Notes: generated by a model from the sequence alone, not told the origin. Numbered from the stretch's first letter, positions 43,917 through 53,348 are shown. The stretch is DNA of 64,000 bases from Paraflavitalea pollutisoli (GCF_029360705.1 NZ_JARKMX010000002.1:620001-684000), one strand, 5' to 3'. A program made the numbers and translations.

Positions 43917-44489
43917 ATGTTGAAGCTTGCTCATATCCCGGAAATCCAGCGTCGTATTGCGTTGTATGACGATGAGGTGGCATATAAAGAACTGTTTTGC
44001 CTGTTCTATAAGCCGCTGCTCCGGTTTGCCTATACTTTCAGCCACTCCCACGAGATGTCGGAAGAGATCGTATCGGATGTTTTTATCAGCATCTGGCAAC
44101 GCCGCTCCTCGCTCGAAGCCATCCACAACCTCAAGGTATACCTATATATAAGTACCAAGAACACAGCCCTCAAGTATCTGCTAAAGTATCAAAAACAGGT
44201 GTCTATCACCATCGACGACCTGCAGGTAGAGCTGGAAAGCCACTACAATAATCCCGAGCAATTGATGATGACGGCCGAAATGCTGGCCCGGGTAGAGCAG
44301 GCGATCACCCACCTGCCACCGCGGTGCAAACTCGTTTTCAAGCTGATCAAGGAAGACGGATTGCGGTACAAAGAGGTCGCCGAAATTTTAGGGATATCGG
44401 TAAAAACCATTGACAACCAGCTAGCCATCGCTCTCGGCAAGATCGGAAAAGCGCTCAATGTGAACCTGCAAAAGGTGGTCAGGTTTTGA
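43917..44489 (+). CDS. ECF sigma factor (FecI-like)
   Basis: From the ATG at 43917 the protein has 190 residues; a TTG at 43866 would add 17. Region 2 reads AYKELFCLFYKPLLRFAYTF ... EEIVSDVFISIWQ and region 4 reads LPPRCKLVFKLIKEDG ... [17 protein letters not shown], closely resembling the first ECF sigma of the window. There is no fecR or susC immediately after it. The nearest fecR without its own sigma is at 41013-42122, 1.8 kb away on the other strand, so the two may be a separated sigma/anti-sigma pair. It could instead serve a locus elsewhere. Confidence 0.9.
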   Translation: MLKLAHIPEIQRRIALYDDEVAYKELFCLFYKPLLRFAYTFSHSHEMSEEIVSDVFISIWQRRSSLEAIHNLKVYLYISTKNTALKYLLKYQKQVSITIDDLQVELESHYNNPEQLMMTAEMLARVEQAITHLPPRCKLVFKLIKEDGLRYKEVAEILGISVKTIDNQLAIALGKIGKALNVNLQKVVRF

Positions 44490-44566
44490 GCAGCGCCCGT
44501 AAATGGGTAATCCGACGCTCTTCGGGCCTTCCGGCGAGTCAAAACGTGCATTGCCATTTTAATGGT

Positions 44567-44574
44567 TATTTTTG
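44567..44574 (+). promoter_or_regulatory. -7 promoter element of hflX
   Basis: TATTTTTG matches TAnnTTTG exactly, 19 bases above the hflX TTG start. The -33 element is not evident. Confidence 0.45.
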
Positions 44575-44593
44575 CACTCAAATATTTTAGTCG

Positions 44594-45781
44594 TTGTTAG
44601 AGAACAAGAACATTATTCAAAAAGAAGAGAAAGCGGTACTGGCCGGTCTGGTATACAAGACGCAAACGGAAGAGCAGGTAAAAGAATACCTCGAAGAGTT
44701 GGCATTTTTGGCAGAAACCGCCGGCGCCACCGCCGTGAAACGTTACATTCAGAAGTTGCCGCACCCCGATAGCAAGACTTTTTTGGGGAAGGGTAAGCTG
44801 GAAGAGATCAAGACCTTCATTACGGGAAGGGATATCAACCTGATCATTTTTGACGATGAGCTTACCGGCTCGCAGATCAGTAATATCCAGGATGCCATCG
44901 GCATCAAGGTGATCGACCGGTCGGATCTGATCCTGGACATTTTTGCCCGCCGCGCGAAAACCGCCCAGGCAAAGATCCAGGTGGAGCTGGCGCAATACCA
45001 ATACCTGATGCCACGCCTGAAGGGTATGTGGAAACACCTGGAACGCCTTGGTGGTGGTATCGGTACCCGTGGTCCCGGTGAAACGGAGATCGAAACGGAC
45101 CGTCGTATCGTCAAGGAAAAGATCGCGTTGCTACGCAGAAGACTGGCGGAGATCGACAAGCAATCTTTCATTCAGCGTAAAGACCGGGGTGAATTCATCC
45201 GCGTGTCGCTCGTGGGCTATACCAACGTGGGCAAGTCGACGATCATGAACCTGCTCAGCAAGAGCGATGTATTTGCCGAGAACAAGTTGTTTGCCACGCT
45301 TGAAACGACTACCCGCAAGGTGGTGTTTGAAACGACGCCCTTCCTGCTCAGTGATACGGTTGGGTTTATCCGCAAATTGCCGCACCACCTGGTGGAGAGT
45401 TTCAAGAGTACACTCGATGAAGTGCGTGAAGCGGATATCCTGCTGCATGTGGTAGATATTTCTCATCCGCAGTATGAAGACCAGATCAATGTGGTAAACA
45501 GTACCCTGCAGGAGATGGGCGCTTATGACAAGCCGGTGATCACCATTTTTAATAAAATGGACCTCTACGAAAAGAACACGTTTGACCCGTGGCTGGAAGA
45601 AGAGGTAAAGGGGGAGATCCTGAAAGAGCTGAAGGAAAGCTGGCAAAACACCTTACAAGGTAATTGCGTATTTATTTCTGCCCTGGAAAGGCGCAACCTC
45701 GACGAGCTGCGTGCAACGATCCTCAACAAGGTGAAGGACCTGTACCTGATCCGTTATCCCTACAAGACCAATTACTTCTAG
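44594..45781 (+). CDS. hflX: GTPase HflX
   Basis: Ribosome-associated GTPase that splits stalled or hibernating ribosomes. The 395-residue protein has the N-terminal HflX domain (HPDSKTFLGKGKLEEI, IIFDDELTGSQISNI), the helical linker with GGGIGTRGPGETEIETDRR, and the G domain with P-loop GYTNVGKS, switch LFATLETTTRKV, G3 DTVGFIRKLP and G4 NKMD. An in-frame stop lies two codons above, and no ATG occurs until deep inside the conserved domain, so translation must begin at the TTG at 44594. The gene is followed by a hairpin terminator and stands alone. Confidence 0.95.
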   Translation: MLENKNIIQKEEKAVLAGLVYKTQTEEQVKEYLEELAFLAETAGATAVKRYIQKLPHPDSKTFLGKGKLEEIKTFITGRDINLIIFDDELTGSQISNIQDAIGIKVIDRSDLILDIFARRAKTAQAKIQVELAQYQYLMPRLKGMWKHLERLGGGIGTRGPGETEIETDRRIVKEKIALLRRRLAEIDKQSFIQRKDRGEFIRVSLVGYTNVGKSTIMNLLSKSDVFAENKLFATLETTTRKVVFETTPFLLSDTVGFIRKLPHHLVESFKSTLDEVREADILLHVVDISHPQYEDQINVVNSTLQEMGAYDKPVITIFNKMDLYEKNTFDPWLEEEVKGEILKELKESWQNTLQGNCVFISALERRNLDELRATILNKVKDLYLIRYPYKTNYF

Positions 45782-45793
45782 TCTTACGCATAG

Positions 45794-45826
45794 ACATCCC
45801 GGGCTGCGCCCGGGATGTTGCTTTTG
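45794..45826 (+). terminator. Terminator of hflX
   Basis: An 11-bp perfect stem (45794-45804 with 45808-45818) closes the loop TGC and is followed by TGCTTTTG. It lies 12 bases after the hflX stop. Confidence 0.7.
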
Positions 45827-45839
45827 TACTATTCAACGC

Positions 45840-46196
45840 ATGGCTGACAAAAAATACATCTGGCACCTGATCGCCGCCAGCGAAGCGGAACTTTTTCTGA
45901 ACACCAATAACATGTCGGTGGTGGAGGTAAAAGGCAAGAAGATCTGCGTAGGTAAATTTGACAATGCGCTTTTCGGTTTTGCTTATAAATGTCCACATGC
46001 GAGCGGCATCATGGCCGACGGTTATATCGACGCCTTGGGCAATGTGGTTTGTCCGCTGCACCGCTATAAGTTCAGCATCAAGAGTGGGCGCAATACCAGT
46101 GGCGAAGGATATTACCTGAAGACGTATCCCATCGAGCAACGTGAAGAAGGTTTGTTCGTAGGGTTGCCTGATCAGGGACTCTTTGGTTTGTGGTAA
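45840..46196 (+). CDS. Rieske [2Fe-2S] ferredoxin-like protein
   Basis: A 118-residue soluble protein with a single Rieske domain. The cluster ligands are complete: C51 and H53 in KCPHASG and C71 and H74 in VCPLHRYKF. No signal peptide or oxygenase catalytic domain is present, so it is probably a small electron carrier such as those serving dioxygenases or nitrite-reductase-type systems. No partner oxygenase or reductase lies nearby; the paa epoxidase 30 kb away normally uses PaaE rather than this protein. The ATG at 45840 is 58 bases below hflX. Confidence 0.9.
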   Translation: MADKKYIWHLIAASEAELFLNTNNMSVVEVKGKKICVGKFDNALFGFAYKCPHASGIMADGYIDALGNVVCPLHRYKFSIKSGRNTSGEGYYLKTYPIEQREEGLFVGLPDQGLFGLW

Positions 46197-46460
46197 TGCG
46201 TGTTGGCGATACTTCTCCCTGTTGATTTATATCTGCGCGCATCAGGCTCCCGTTATCTTATCGCATTCTTATTTCTGCGTTAACTTATTGTATCTACTCC
46301 CTGCGGGCTGACCTCTCAACTGTAGAGAAAAGGACTGGAGCTGTCGAAGGATGCTGCCCAGTGGTCGCCTTTAATGCAACATTAATCCTATCGTGATATT
46401 GGGGTAATAAGCAAGCTTGATTTTTGGTGACATCCGTATACGTTCACCAAACTCAAGGCT

Positions 46461-47072
46461 ATGGACTTCTGGGAAATACTCGAGGCTGTCGACAAAAATA
46501 TTTTCTCCTTCATTCATGCCGAAGCGTCAACACCCGCGCTGGATGGGTTTATGAAATTGCTTCGCAATGCAGCGACCTGGGTTCCTTTGTATGCCTTTAT
46601 GGCTTACTGGGTCATCCGGTTTCATCGAAAATATGCGTGGCAATTCATCCTGCTGACGGTGGCTTGTTTTGCCGTTACAGATTTCGTGAGCGCCAGTATC
46701 ATCAAGCCCTGGGTAGGCAGGCTACGTCCTTGTTACGAGCCCGACCTGCAATCGATCATTCGCGGCCTGGTTGGTTGTGGTGGTCAATATGGTTTCCCTT
46801 CGTCTCATGCTTCCAATCATTTTGGGCTTGCCACTTTCTGGTTCCTGACCATACAACGGATAGCTGGCAAAAAATGGTTCATTCTGTGGGTGTGGGCTTT
46901 CGCCGTTTGTTATGCGCAGGTCTATGTGGGCAAACATTATCCACTCGATGTGATGGGTGGGGCGCTGTTGGGCGTTGTTACAGGATCCACCTGTGCCTGG
47001 TTCTATGACCGGTGGTTGTTTCCCGAGCGGCGTAAATCGAGTTACCAACCTATGCCCGGACTTAGTTCATAA
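46461..47072 (+). CDS. PAP2 family membrane phosphatase
   Basis: A 203-residue membrane protein of the phosphatidic-acid-phosphatase type 2 superfamily. All three catalytic blocks are seen: KPWVGRLRP (82-90), GFPSSHASN (111-119) and VGKHYPLDVMGG near 158-169, with the two catalytic His. About five membrane helices surround them. Such enzymes dephosphorylate lipid phosphates, including undecaprenyl diphosphate or lipid A precursors. The GT39-like gene follows after 34 bases, so both may modify a lipid-linked glycan such as lipid A; this pairing is suggestive only. Confidence 0.9.
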   Translation: MDFWEILEAVDKNIFSFIHAEASTPALDGFMKLLRNAATWVPLYAFMAYWVIRFHRKYAWQFILLTVACFAVTDFVSASIIKPWVGRLRPCYEPDLQSIIRGLVGCGGQYGFPSSHASNHFGLATFWFLTIQRIAGKKWFILWVWAFAVCYAQVYVGKHYPLDVMGGALLGVVTGSTCAWFYDRWLFPERRKSSYQPMPGLSS

Positions 47073-47106
47073 TTTCTTTACGCCGTCGTTTTACCTTTAG
47101 GCCCTC

Positions 47107-48759
47107 ATGCGCAATACTCCTTCTGTACGTGCTACCGACAACCGGTATCAGCTATTGATGTATTTAGCCGTTCTGGTCAACCTGAGCGGCTTGTTCATTA
47201 CCATACTCGGGCCTGATGGCGCGCTGTATGCATCCATTGCGAAGACGATGGTGCAAAGGAACAATTACATCGAGTTGTTTGGGGAAGGCAAGGAATGGCT
47301 CGACAAACCACACTTTCCCTTTTGGATAACCGCGTTATCGTTCAAGGCTTTTAGGTTTACCAGCTGGGCTTATAAACTGCCGGCTATCGCATTTTTGTTG
47401 ATGGGGGCACGCTATACCTGGTTACTGGCCAGGGATCTCTATGGTGAAAAAGTGGCCTGGTGGTCGGCGATCATTTTATTGACGGCAGAACATATTATCT
47501 TATCCAATAACGACGTTCGCGCAGAGCCCTATCTTACCGGACTGATCATTGCCAGTGTGTACCATTTTTACCGGGCGGCTTATGGTGGCAGCTATTGGCA
47601 AGTAGTGGCGGGGGCTTTGTTTGCCGGTTGTGCGATCATGACCAAAGGGCCTTTTGCGATTGTGCCGATCGGGGGAGCGATCGCTGCGGACCTGTTGTTA
47701 AAAAGGAACTGGAAGCAGGTATTCCACTGGCGCTGGGTTGTGGCTGCTGTATTAATCTGCATGTTTATCACTCCTGAATTGTATTGCCTATGGTATCAAT
47801 TCGATGCACACCCTGAGAAGGTGGTATTTGGCAGAACGGGCGTATCGGGCATCAAGTTCTTTTTCTGGGATAGCCAGTTTGGCCGGTTTATGAATACCGG
47901 ACCAATCAAAGGTAAGGGTGATCCATCCTTCTTCCTGCATACCACCTTATGGGCCTTCTTACCCTGGTCGATCTTGTTGTTCGTGGCTGTGGGGAGAAAG
48001 ATCCGTGCAGGTTTCAGGGAGGTGGCTGCCATTGAATGGATCACCCTGGGGGGCGCCCTGCCTTGTTTCCTGTTGTTTTCGGCATCGCGGTTTCAGTTGC
48101 CGCATTATATCAATATCATATTCCCCTTTTTCGCTATCCTGACCGCCCAGTTTGTGTTGGGAGAACTCAAGCCGGGCATGCAAAGGTTTGTACGTGTTGT
48201 GCAAACCGTGATCATCGTGTTGCTGCCAGTATTGGCGGCAGGTGTACATTGGTTGTTTCGTCCGGGGCATACGATCGAGTTGATGGTAGTAATCGTGCTG
48301 GCTGCGGGACTTGCTTTCTATCTGCGCCCCGTGTTGTCCAGGGGGCCCGGTGTTCTGTATATGCTGGCCAGAACGGCACTGGTAGCAGTTGTGATCAATC
48401 TTTACCTGAACCTCGTCTTTTATCCCGCCTTGCTGAAATATCAATCGGGTAGTGAAGCGGCGTTTGTGGCAAACCAACAATACCCTGGCATTCCAGTCGT
48501 ACAGATCGGTGTTTATTCGTATGCCTGGGAGTTTTATGCTGCTGCTCCATTAACGACATTGCAGCAATTGAGTGACACGTCGCGACTGGTGCAACGGCCT
48601 GTCGTGGTGTATACGCCTGTAGAGCTGGTTTCAGCGGCTGGCTGGCAGCCGCTGAAAACCTTTGATCATTTTCACGTAAGCAGGTTGACGTTTACCTTGC
48701 TCAACCATGCTACGCGGTCTGCTGCCGTAGAGCACTATGGATTGTACCTGTTGCGGTAG
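47107..48759 (+). CDS. GT39/ArnT-like membrane glycosyltransferase
   Basis: A 550-residue integral membrane protein with about 11-12 helices. The first periplasmic loop carries the acidic start of the GT-C fold (LGPDGALYASIAKTM) and GEGKEWLDKPHFPFW, very like the DE-P-Y...WLDKPPL pattern of ArnT/PMT_2 enzymes, which transfer a sugar from a polyprenyl phosphate donor to lipid A, a lipid carrier or protein. A later loop contains RAEPYLTGLI and TKGPFAIV, also typical. The soluble C-terminal part is small. The promoter candidate TACCTTTA (47092-47099) lies between it and the PAP2 gene. Confidence 0.85.
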   Translation: MRNTPSVRATDNRYQLLMYLAVLVNLSGLFITILGPDGALYASIAKTMVQRNNYIELFGEGKEWLDKPHFPFWITALSFKAFRFTSWAYKLPAIAFLLMGARYTWLLARDLYGEKVAWWSAIILLTAEHIILSNNDVRAEPYLTGLIIASVYHFYRAAYGGSYWQVVAGALFAGCAIMTKGPFAIVPIGGAIAADLLLKRNWKQVFHWRWVVAAVLICMFITPELYCLWYQFDAHPEKVVFGRTGVSGIKFFFWDSQFGRFMNTGPIKGKGDPSFFLHTTLWAFLPWSILLFVAVGRKIRAGFREVAAIEWITLGGALPCFLLFSASRFQLPHYINIIFPFFAILTAQFVLGELKPGMQRFVRVVQTVIIVLLPVLAAGVHWLFRPGHTIELMVVIVLAAGLAFYLRPVLSRGPGVLYMLARTALVAVVINLYLNLVFYPALLKYQSGSEAAFVANQQYPGIPVVQIGVYSYAWEFYAAAPLTTLQQLSDTSRLVQRPVVVYTPVELVSAAGWQPLKTFDHFHVSRLTFTLLNHATRSAAVEHYGLYLLR

Positions 48760-48789
48760 TGTTTGCTACTGGTCGGCTGGGGTGCTGCC

Positions 48790-51759
48790 TCATATCAGCG
48801 CCCGGTCAATCTCCATTTTGATCATGGGGGCCACGTGATAATAGGCGGCGATGCATTCATTGATCATCGGGACAATCTCCTTCAGCCCTTGTTGGTTACG
48901 GGCGCTGGTTTCGATGGTGGTCATTATTTCGTGCAGGTCTTTTACCTGTATGATACCGAGGCTGCTTTTGAGCTTGTGCGCGAGCTCCACTACGCCTTTC
49001 CAATCTTCTTTTATGGCCAACTGCTTCAATTCATCGAGGCCCGCAGGAACCGTGTTCTCAAATACGGTATGGATCTCCCGGATGGCTTTGTCATTATTGA
49101 GTTGCATGAGCATGGAGATATCGAACACGGGGTTATCTGCTACGGGTGATTTCATGAACGTTTGTGGGGCATTGGCATCTTTGCGTAAGAGGAATCGATC
49201 GAGGCAACGGCGCAGCTCTTCCGGCGCGAATGGCTTGGCGACATAATCATTGGCACCGATCTGCAGACAACGTGATCTTTCGTTGCGCAGTACGCTGGCT
49301 GTTAGCACGACAATAGGCACATTGAGTTTGAGTTGCCGGCGAATGTAGTCGGTGGCCTGAAAACCGTCCATCACCGGCATGTGCAGGTCCATCATGACCA
49401 GGTCTGTCTTGTTTTTTTCCAGCCACCGTACGGCGTCACGACCATTCTCCACGACGGTTGTGTCGATATGATATTGTTCGAGGTTATATTTCAGTACGCG
49501 CTGGTTGACGTCATTGTCTTCTACGATGAGCACATGGTGGCCTGAATAGTTGTCCAGCTCACTACGCTGTGGTATGGCTTGCGTATTGCCGCGAGCGACT
49601 TCTTCTTTAGTAGAAATGGCAAAGGGCAACAATATGGTGAAGGTTGTGCCTGCACCGGGTTTGCTGGCCACATCGATGCTTCCTTTCTGTAACTCTGCCA
49701 AACGTTTGGTGATGGCGAGGCCAAGGCCTGTACCACCAAAACGGCGGGTGGTATCGGAAGAGGCTTGTGAGAAACTTTCAAAGATGAGGTCCAGTTGTTT
49801 GCTGTCGATACCAATCCCTGAATCGCTGACCTGGAAATTGATGATGGCTGCTTTATCCTGTCGTTCCCGTACATTGATCTCCAGGCTTACATATCCTTGT
49901 TCTGTAAACTTGATGGCGTTGCTCAGCAGGTTGTTGAGTATCTGGCTGAGACGATGGGGATCGCCCAGGAGGTATATCGGAACACCAGGGTGAAGGAGCG
50001 TTGAAAAGGTCAATTGTTTTTCAGCAGCCTTCATGCGGAAGGTGGCATTGATGGTTTGCAGCACTTCTTTGAGATCGAAAGGAATTTTCTCGATGCTGAT
50101 CTTGCCCGCTTTGATCTTGGAGAGGTCGAGGATATCATTGATCAGCACCAACAGGTTATCTGACGACTGCTTGATGATGTGCACGTATTCCCGCTGCTGT
50201 TCGCGCAGGGGTGTTTGCATGAGGAGGTTCGTCATGCCCAGGATACCATTCATGGGGGTGCGGATCTCGTGACTCATGTTGGCCAGGAACTGCTCCTGCA
50301 GGGTTTCTGCAGACTCCGCCTTCTGGCGGGCAGCAATCATTTCCTGTCTGGCTTTGACGGACTCGGTAATGTCTTTCATGAAGCCGCTCAGTCCGATCAG
50401 GTTATTGTCTTTATCGTACAGCGGGAATTTGATCGTCAGCATGTGGTGCTCGCCGTCGGCGAGTTGCAAGACATCTTCCAGTTCGACCGACTTGCGGTTT
50501 TGCAGCACTTCTTTATCGGCGGTATCGTACCGTTCGGCCGACTGTCGGTTGCTCTGTACCTGGTACACCGTTTTGCCGATGATATCTTCGTCGGCGAGGC
50601 CGAATACTTCCCGGCACTGCCGGTTGGCTACCAGGTAACGCCCTTCCAGGTCTTTGACGTAGATCATCAACGGTGCGTTGTCGAGGATGGCTTGTATGCG
50701 GTATTGGTATTCTTTCTGTTCGGCTTCGATCTTTTCGAGCTTCTGTCGTACCAGTTCCTGTTCTGTAACGTCTTTTACCACACATTGAAAACCCACAGCT
50801 CTCCCATCGCGTTCTAACAGTATTGCATTTTGCTCTACCCACCGGATGCCATTGTTTTTGTATATGATCGGGAATGTGAGGGTAGTCTCGCGGATGCGGG
50901 CCTGGAACTGTTCGTAATAGGCGGCGGCGACTTTCGGGATATGGTCGGGCGGAATAAGCACGGAGAAATGTTTTCCCAGCAGCTCTTCCGGAAGGTATCC
51001 CGTTAATGTTTCGACCTGTTTGCTGATGAAGGTGAAGTTGCCCTGGATGTCGGCGGTATAGGTAATGACGTCGGCGTTCTCTACAAACTCGCGGTATTTG
51101 GCTTCGCTTTGCATCAACTCTTCTTCTGCTTTGCGGCGTAGTTGAATATCCCTGCTGAGGCGATAAAGAAGAATGCCGATAAATACCAATACGGCTATTG
51201 CGCCGATGATGGAGGTGCGCAAGGCCTGGCGGCTGGACTCCCGAAAGCGGATGATGCTGTCTTCGAGCAGGAGTTCCTGGGCTGCTTTCATGGTGGCGAG
51301 ACTTGATGAGATCTGGTCCATCAGTTTTTTGCCCCGCAGGCTGGCGGTGAGGTGCATGGCGCTGTCGATGGAGACCTTGCGCGCCTGCACGATCTCTTGC
51401 TGGAAGGCGTCTTTTTCGTTGATGAGCCGGGTGATGGTATGGAGTCGCTGAATCTGGTCGATATTGCTAGCGACCAGGCTGCGTACACTGTCGATGCTGG
51501 CGGCGATGATTTTGTTGTATCTAGGCAGGTGGCTGATAAAAATATAGTCACCGGTGATGGTGTATCCCCGAACGGCGGATTCTTTGGAGGTGATGAGGAT
51601 CTGAACGGTGTCGAGTGCGTTGATGACACTGTTGTTGTGGGTAAGCAGCTGCTGGGCTTGTTGGGCACGACGCCGGTCTTTTGATGCTACGCCCAAAAAG
51701 AAGGCTACGCCACCGATAACTATCACTATGACAAATAATATAGACCTGTATGCCTTCAT
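48790..51759 (-). CDS. Hybrid sensor histidine kinase/response regulator with CHASE3, two PAS, REC and Hpt domains
   Basis: A 989-residue membrane-bound phosphorelay protein. TM1 lies at about 5-25 and TM2 at about 181-200, and the CHASE3 sensor loop lies between them. PAS1 spans about 215-335 and PAS2 about 350-470. The HisKA domain has H497 in NMSHEIRTPMNG, the ATPase has N-box ILNNLLSNAIKFTEQG (607-622) and G boxes DSGIGI and GGTGLGLAI. The receiver (742-860) has the phospho-acceptor D791 in MMDLHMP, and the Hpt domain near 890-989 has H928 in ELAHKLKSS. All relay residues are intact. The output partner, probably a separate regulator, is not adjacent. It is convergent with the GT39 gene. 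Confidence 0.95.
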   Translation of the reverse strand: MKAYRSILFVIVIVIGGVAFFLGVASKDRRRAQQAQQLLTHNNSVINALDTVQILITSKESAVRGYTITGDYIFISHLPRYNKIIAASIDSVRSLVASNIDQIQRLHTITRLINEKDAFQQEIVQARKVSIDSAMHLTASLRGKKLMDQISSSLATMKAAQELLLEDSIIRFRESSRQALRTSIIGAIAVLVFIGILLYRLSRDIQLRRKAEEELMQSEAKYREFVENADVITYTADIQGNFTFISKQVETLTGYLPEELLGKHFSVLIPPDHIPKVAAAYYEQFQARIRETTLTFPIIYKNNGIRWVEQNAILLERDGRAVGFQCVVKDVTEQELVRQKLEKIEAEQKEYQYRIQAILDNAPLMIYVKDLEGRYLVANRQCREVFGLADEDIIGKTVYQVQSNRQSAERYDTADKEVLQNRKSVELEDVLQLADGEHHMLTIKFPLYDKDNNLIGLSGFMKDITESVKARQEMIAARQKAESAETLQEQFLANMSHEIRTPMNGILGMTNLLMQTPLREQQREYVHIIKQSSDNLLVLINDILDLSKIKAGKISIEKIPFDLKEVLQTINATFRMKAAEKQLTFSTLLHPGVPIYLLGDPHRLSQILNNLLSNAIKFTEQGYVSLEINVRERQDKAAIINFQVSDSGIGIDSKQLDLIFESFSQASSDTTRRFGGTGLGLAITKRLAELQKGSIDVASKPGAGTTFTILLPFAISTKEEVARGNTQAIPQRSELDNYSGHHVLIVEDNDVNQRVLKYNLEQYHIDTTVVENGRDAVRWLEKNKTDLVMMDLHMPVMDGFQATDYIRRQLKLNVPIVVLTASVLRNERSRCLQIGANDYVAKPFAPEELRRCLDRFLLRKDANAPQTFMKSPVADNPVFDISMLMQLNNDKAIREIHTVFENTVPAGLDELKQLAIKEDWKGVVELAHKLKSSLGIIQVKDLHEIMTTIETSARNQQGLKEIVPMINECIAAYYHVAPMIKMEIDRALI

Positions 51760-51899
51760 GGATGATTGGGCTTATTAATTCATGGCTTGAACGGTGGGAC
51801 GGGATCAGATAGGAAGTTACTATAATTTGTTGTGTATGATGGGGTATTGCAGGGGGTGGCGGAGTGAAAATATTTTCTGAAAAAAAACGTCAAAAGGAA

Positions 51900-51928
51900 T
51901 TGGAGATTTAAATAAATTCCTATTTTTG
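51900..51928 (+). promoter_or_regulatory. Promoter upstream of tRNA-Asn
   Basis: TTG (51900-51902) is followed after 18 bases by TATTTTTG (51921-51928), a near-ideal Bacteroidota promoter. It would give a leader of about 100 bases before the tRNA; that leader contains CCCCTT (51932-51937) pairing with AAGGGG (51989-51994). Confidence 0.6.
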
Positions 51929-52033
51929 CAACCCCTTACAGGGACATGCGTTGAAAGGATGGCTAAAGTCCTGACATTCATTCCGAAAAAGGGGTAAGCC
52001 AGGTACCTAAAAAGGTCAATTTGGCAAACAAAT

Positions 52034-52107
52034 TCCTCCTTAGCTCAGTTGGTTAGAGCATCTGACTGTTAATCAGAGGGTCTCAGGTTCAAGTCCTGAA
52101 GGGGGAG
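52034..52107 (+). tRNA. tRNA-Asn (GTT)
   Basis: A 74-base cloverleaf: acceptor TCCTCCT with AGGGGGA, D arm GCTC-AGTTGGTTA-GAGC, anticodon stem-loop TCTGA-CTGTTAA-TCAGA with anticodon GTT, and T arm CTCAG-GTTCAAGT-CTGA-type ending with discriminator G, as expected for Asn. CCA is not encoded. Confidence 0.95.
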
Positions 52108-52636
52108 CTTAAATATCAAGAACTTAGAAGGTCGCGTCAGCGGCCTTTTTTGTTTTTTGCCAGCAATTTCCAACTGGTGCTTGCAGCCCTGAAAAACTTA
52201 CGGGATAGATGAAAAGGTTACCCGGAGAAACTTGCCTTTATTTTAAACGGAAGTAAGGGCTATCGTGGATGACCAAACAGACCAGATTATGATTACACCG
52301 GGAACGGAAGAATAGTTAATGTGCCTTAAAATTAATGCAAATTGATTAGGTCTTACACCGCGCTAATTCCTGCCAACAACTACGAGGTCTCGTTCAACTC
52401 CCGAAAATCAATTCGCAGAATAGCGCCCACACGCAGGATTATACCAGCAACCAACGGATAGCCTAACCGGCGCCAATCACTCAATTTATCTTCCAGCTAC
52501 ACGAATAATACCCGGCTACACACCCATAGCCGATAACTTGCTGCCTCATTAACGCTCTATACCGGCTTAACATCGTACACTATCTGCTACTCTGAAGTGC
52601 ATGACGTAGGCGGGCGTGTTTAAATAGAGACAACCA
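52108..52636. other. Long gap after tRNA-Asn without a gene
   Basis: The first part holds the tRNA terminator (52128-52157). The remaining ~480 bases are more A/T-rich than the neighbouring genes and have stops in every frame; I found no RNA gene, attachment-site repeat of the tRNA 3' end, or mobile-element remnant. The promoter for the DinB-like gene should lie near 52560-52620, but no clear box was found. Confidence 0.6.
52128..52157 (+). terminator. Terminator of tRNA-Asn
   Basis: AAGGTCGC (52128-52135) and GCGGCCTT (52140-52147) form an 8-bp stem with one G-T pair around GTCA, followed by TTTTTTGTTTTTT. Confidence 0.85.
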
Positions 52637-53269
52637 ATGAAATACTTACTAATTATTGCCCTTCTAGCCTGCTCAGTGACAGTCCATGCTCAGTCGCACA
52701 AACACTTATACACGCAGGCAGAGAATGAAAGGCTATTACGGCTACTGGACTCCACTCACCAGGCCTTGTTGAGCATAGTCAGCCGGCTTTCTGAGCAGCA
52801 GTTCTCCCACCACGTCGACATCGTCTCCTGGTCTGCGAACGATATAGTCGAACACCTGGGCCTCATCGATGAGGGCTACATACGGGAATTGTGGTTTACA
52901 TTGGCTCAACCGGTTTTTCCAGACAGCTACGCAGACTCGACAAAAGGGGGTGACGAAAAAGCGATGGCCTATGCTACTCAACCTGAAAAAGGCAGAGCCA
53001 GGGGAACCAATTTGCCCAGGAACCGATACTGCGATAAGCAAACCTGTGTGCGCATTTTTACCGAAGCCAACGAGTTGGCCAAACAGTTTTATATCGCAAA
53101 TGCGTCAAAAGACCTGAGAAGACAATATGTTTTCAGGATAGATAGCAAAGGCGTTCGGAGCATCAAAGATGCTCATCAATTGGGCTTGCTGCTTGTCGCC
53201 CATCGTATGAGGCATATCGATCAGTTAAAAAGGATCATAGCAGATCCCAGGTTTGCAAAGGCCGATTAA
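52637..53269 (+). CDS. Secreted DinB-like (DinB_2 superfamily) protein
   Basis: A 210-residue protein with a signal peptide (MKYLLIIALLACSVTVHAQ, cleavage after HAQ). The mature part is a four-helix bundle of the DinB/YfiT kind: ERLLRLLDSTHQALLSIV begins helix 1, SWSANDIVEHLGLIDEGY is the conserved helix with the metal-binding His, and HRMRHIDQLKRIIADPRF near the end carries the second His pair (H-R-M-R-H-I-D-Q). The family includes thiol transferases (bacillithiol and mycothiol type) and many unknowns; an exported form suggests another role. It lies alone and is convergent with the broken alpha/beta hydrolase. Confidence 0.8.
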   Translation: MKYLLIIALLACSVTVHAQSHKHLYTQAENERLLRLLDSTHQALLSIVSRLSEQQFSHHVDIVSWSANDIVEHLGLIDEGYIRELWFTLAQPVFPDSYADSTKGGDEKAMAYATQPEKGRARGTNLPRNRYCDKQTCVRIFTEANELAKQFYIANASKDLRRQYVFRIDSKGVRSIKDAHQLGLLLVAHRMRHIDQLKRIIADPRFAKAD

Positions 53270-53348
53270 AAGACACACTAATATCTCAACATTCTTTACC
53301 TGGATCACCAGGAGATAAACTTATTACACAACTTTCAAATAATGCAGA

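Noticed and set aside
52200-52340. Possible remnant of a YD-repeat or other protein gene after tRNA-Asn
   Set aside because: A short stretch reads PDYDYTGNG in one frame but has stops on both sides and no further similarity.
53299-53312. Small hairpin CCTGG-ATCA-CCAGG between the DinB-like gene and the hydrolase
   Set aside because: Only five pairs and no T run on either side; too weak to call a terminator.
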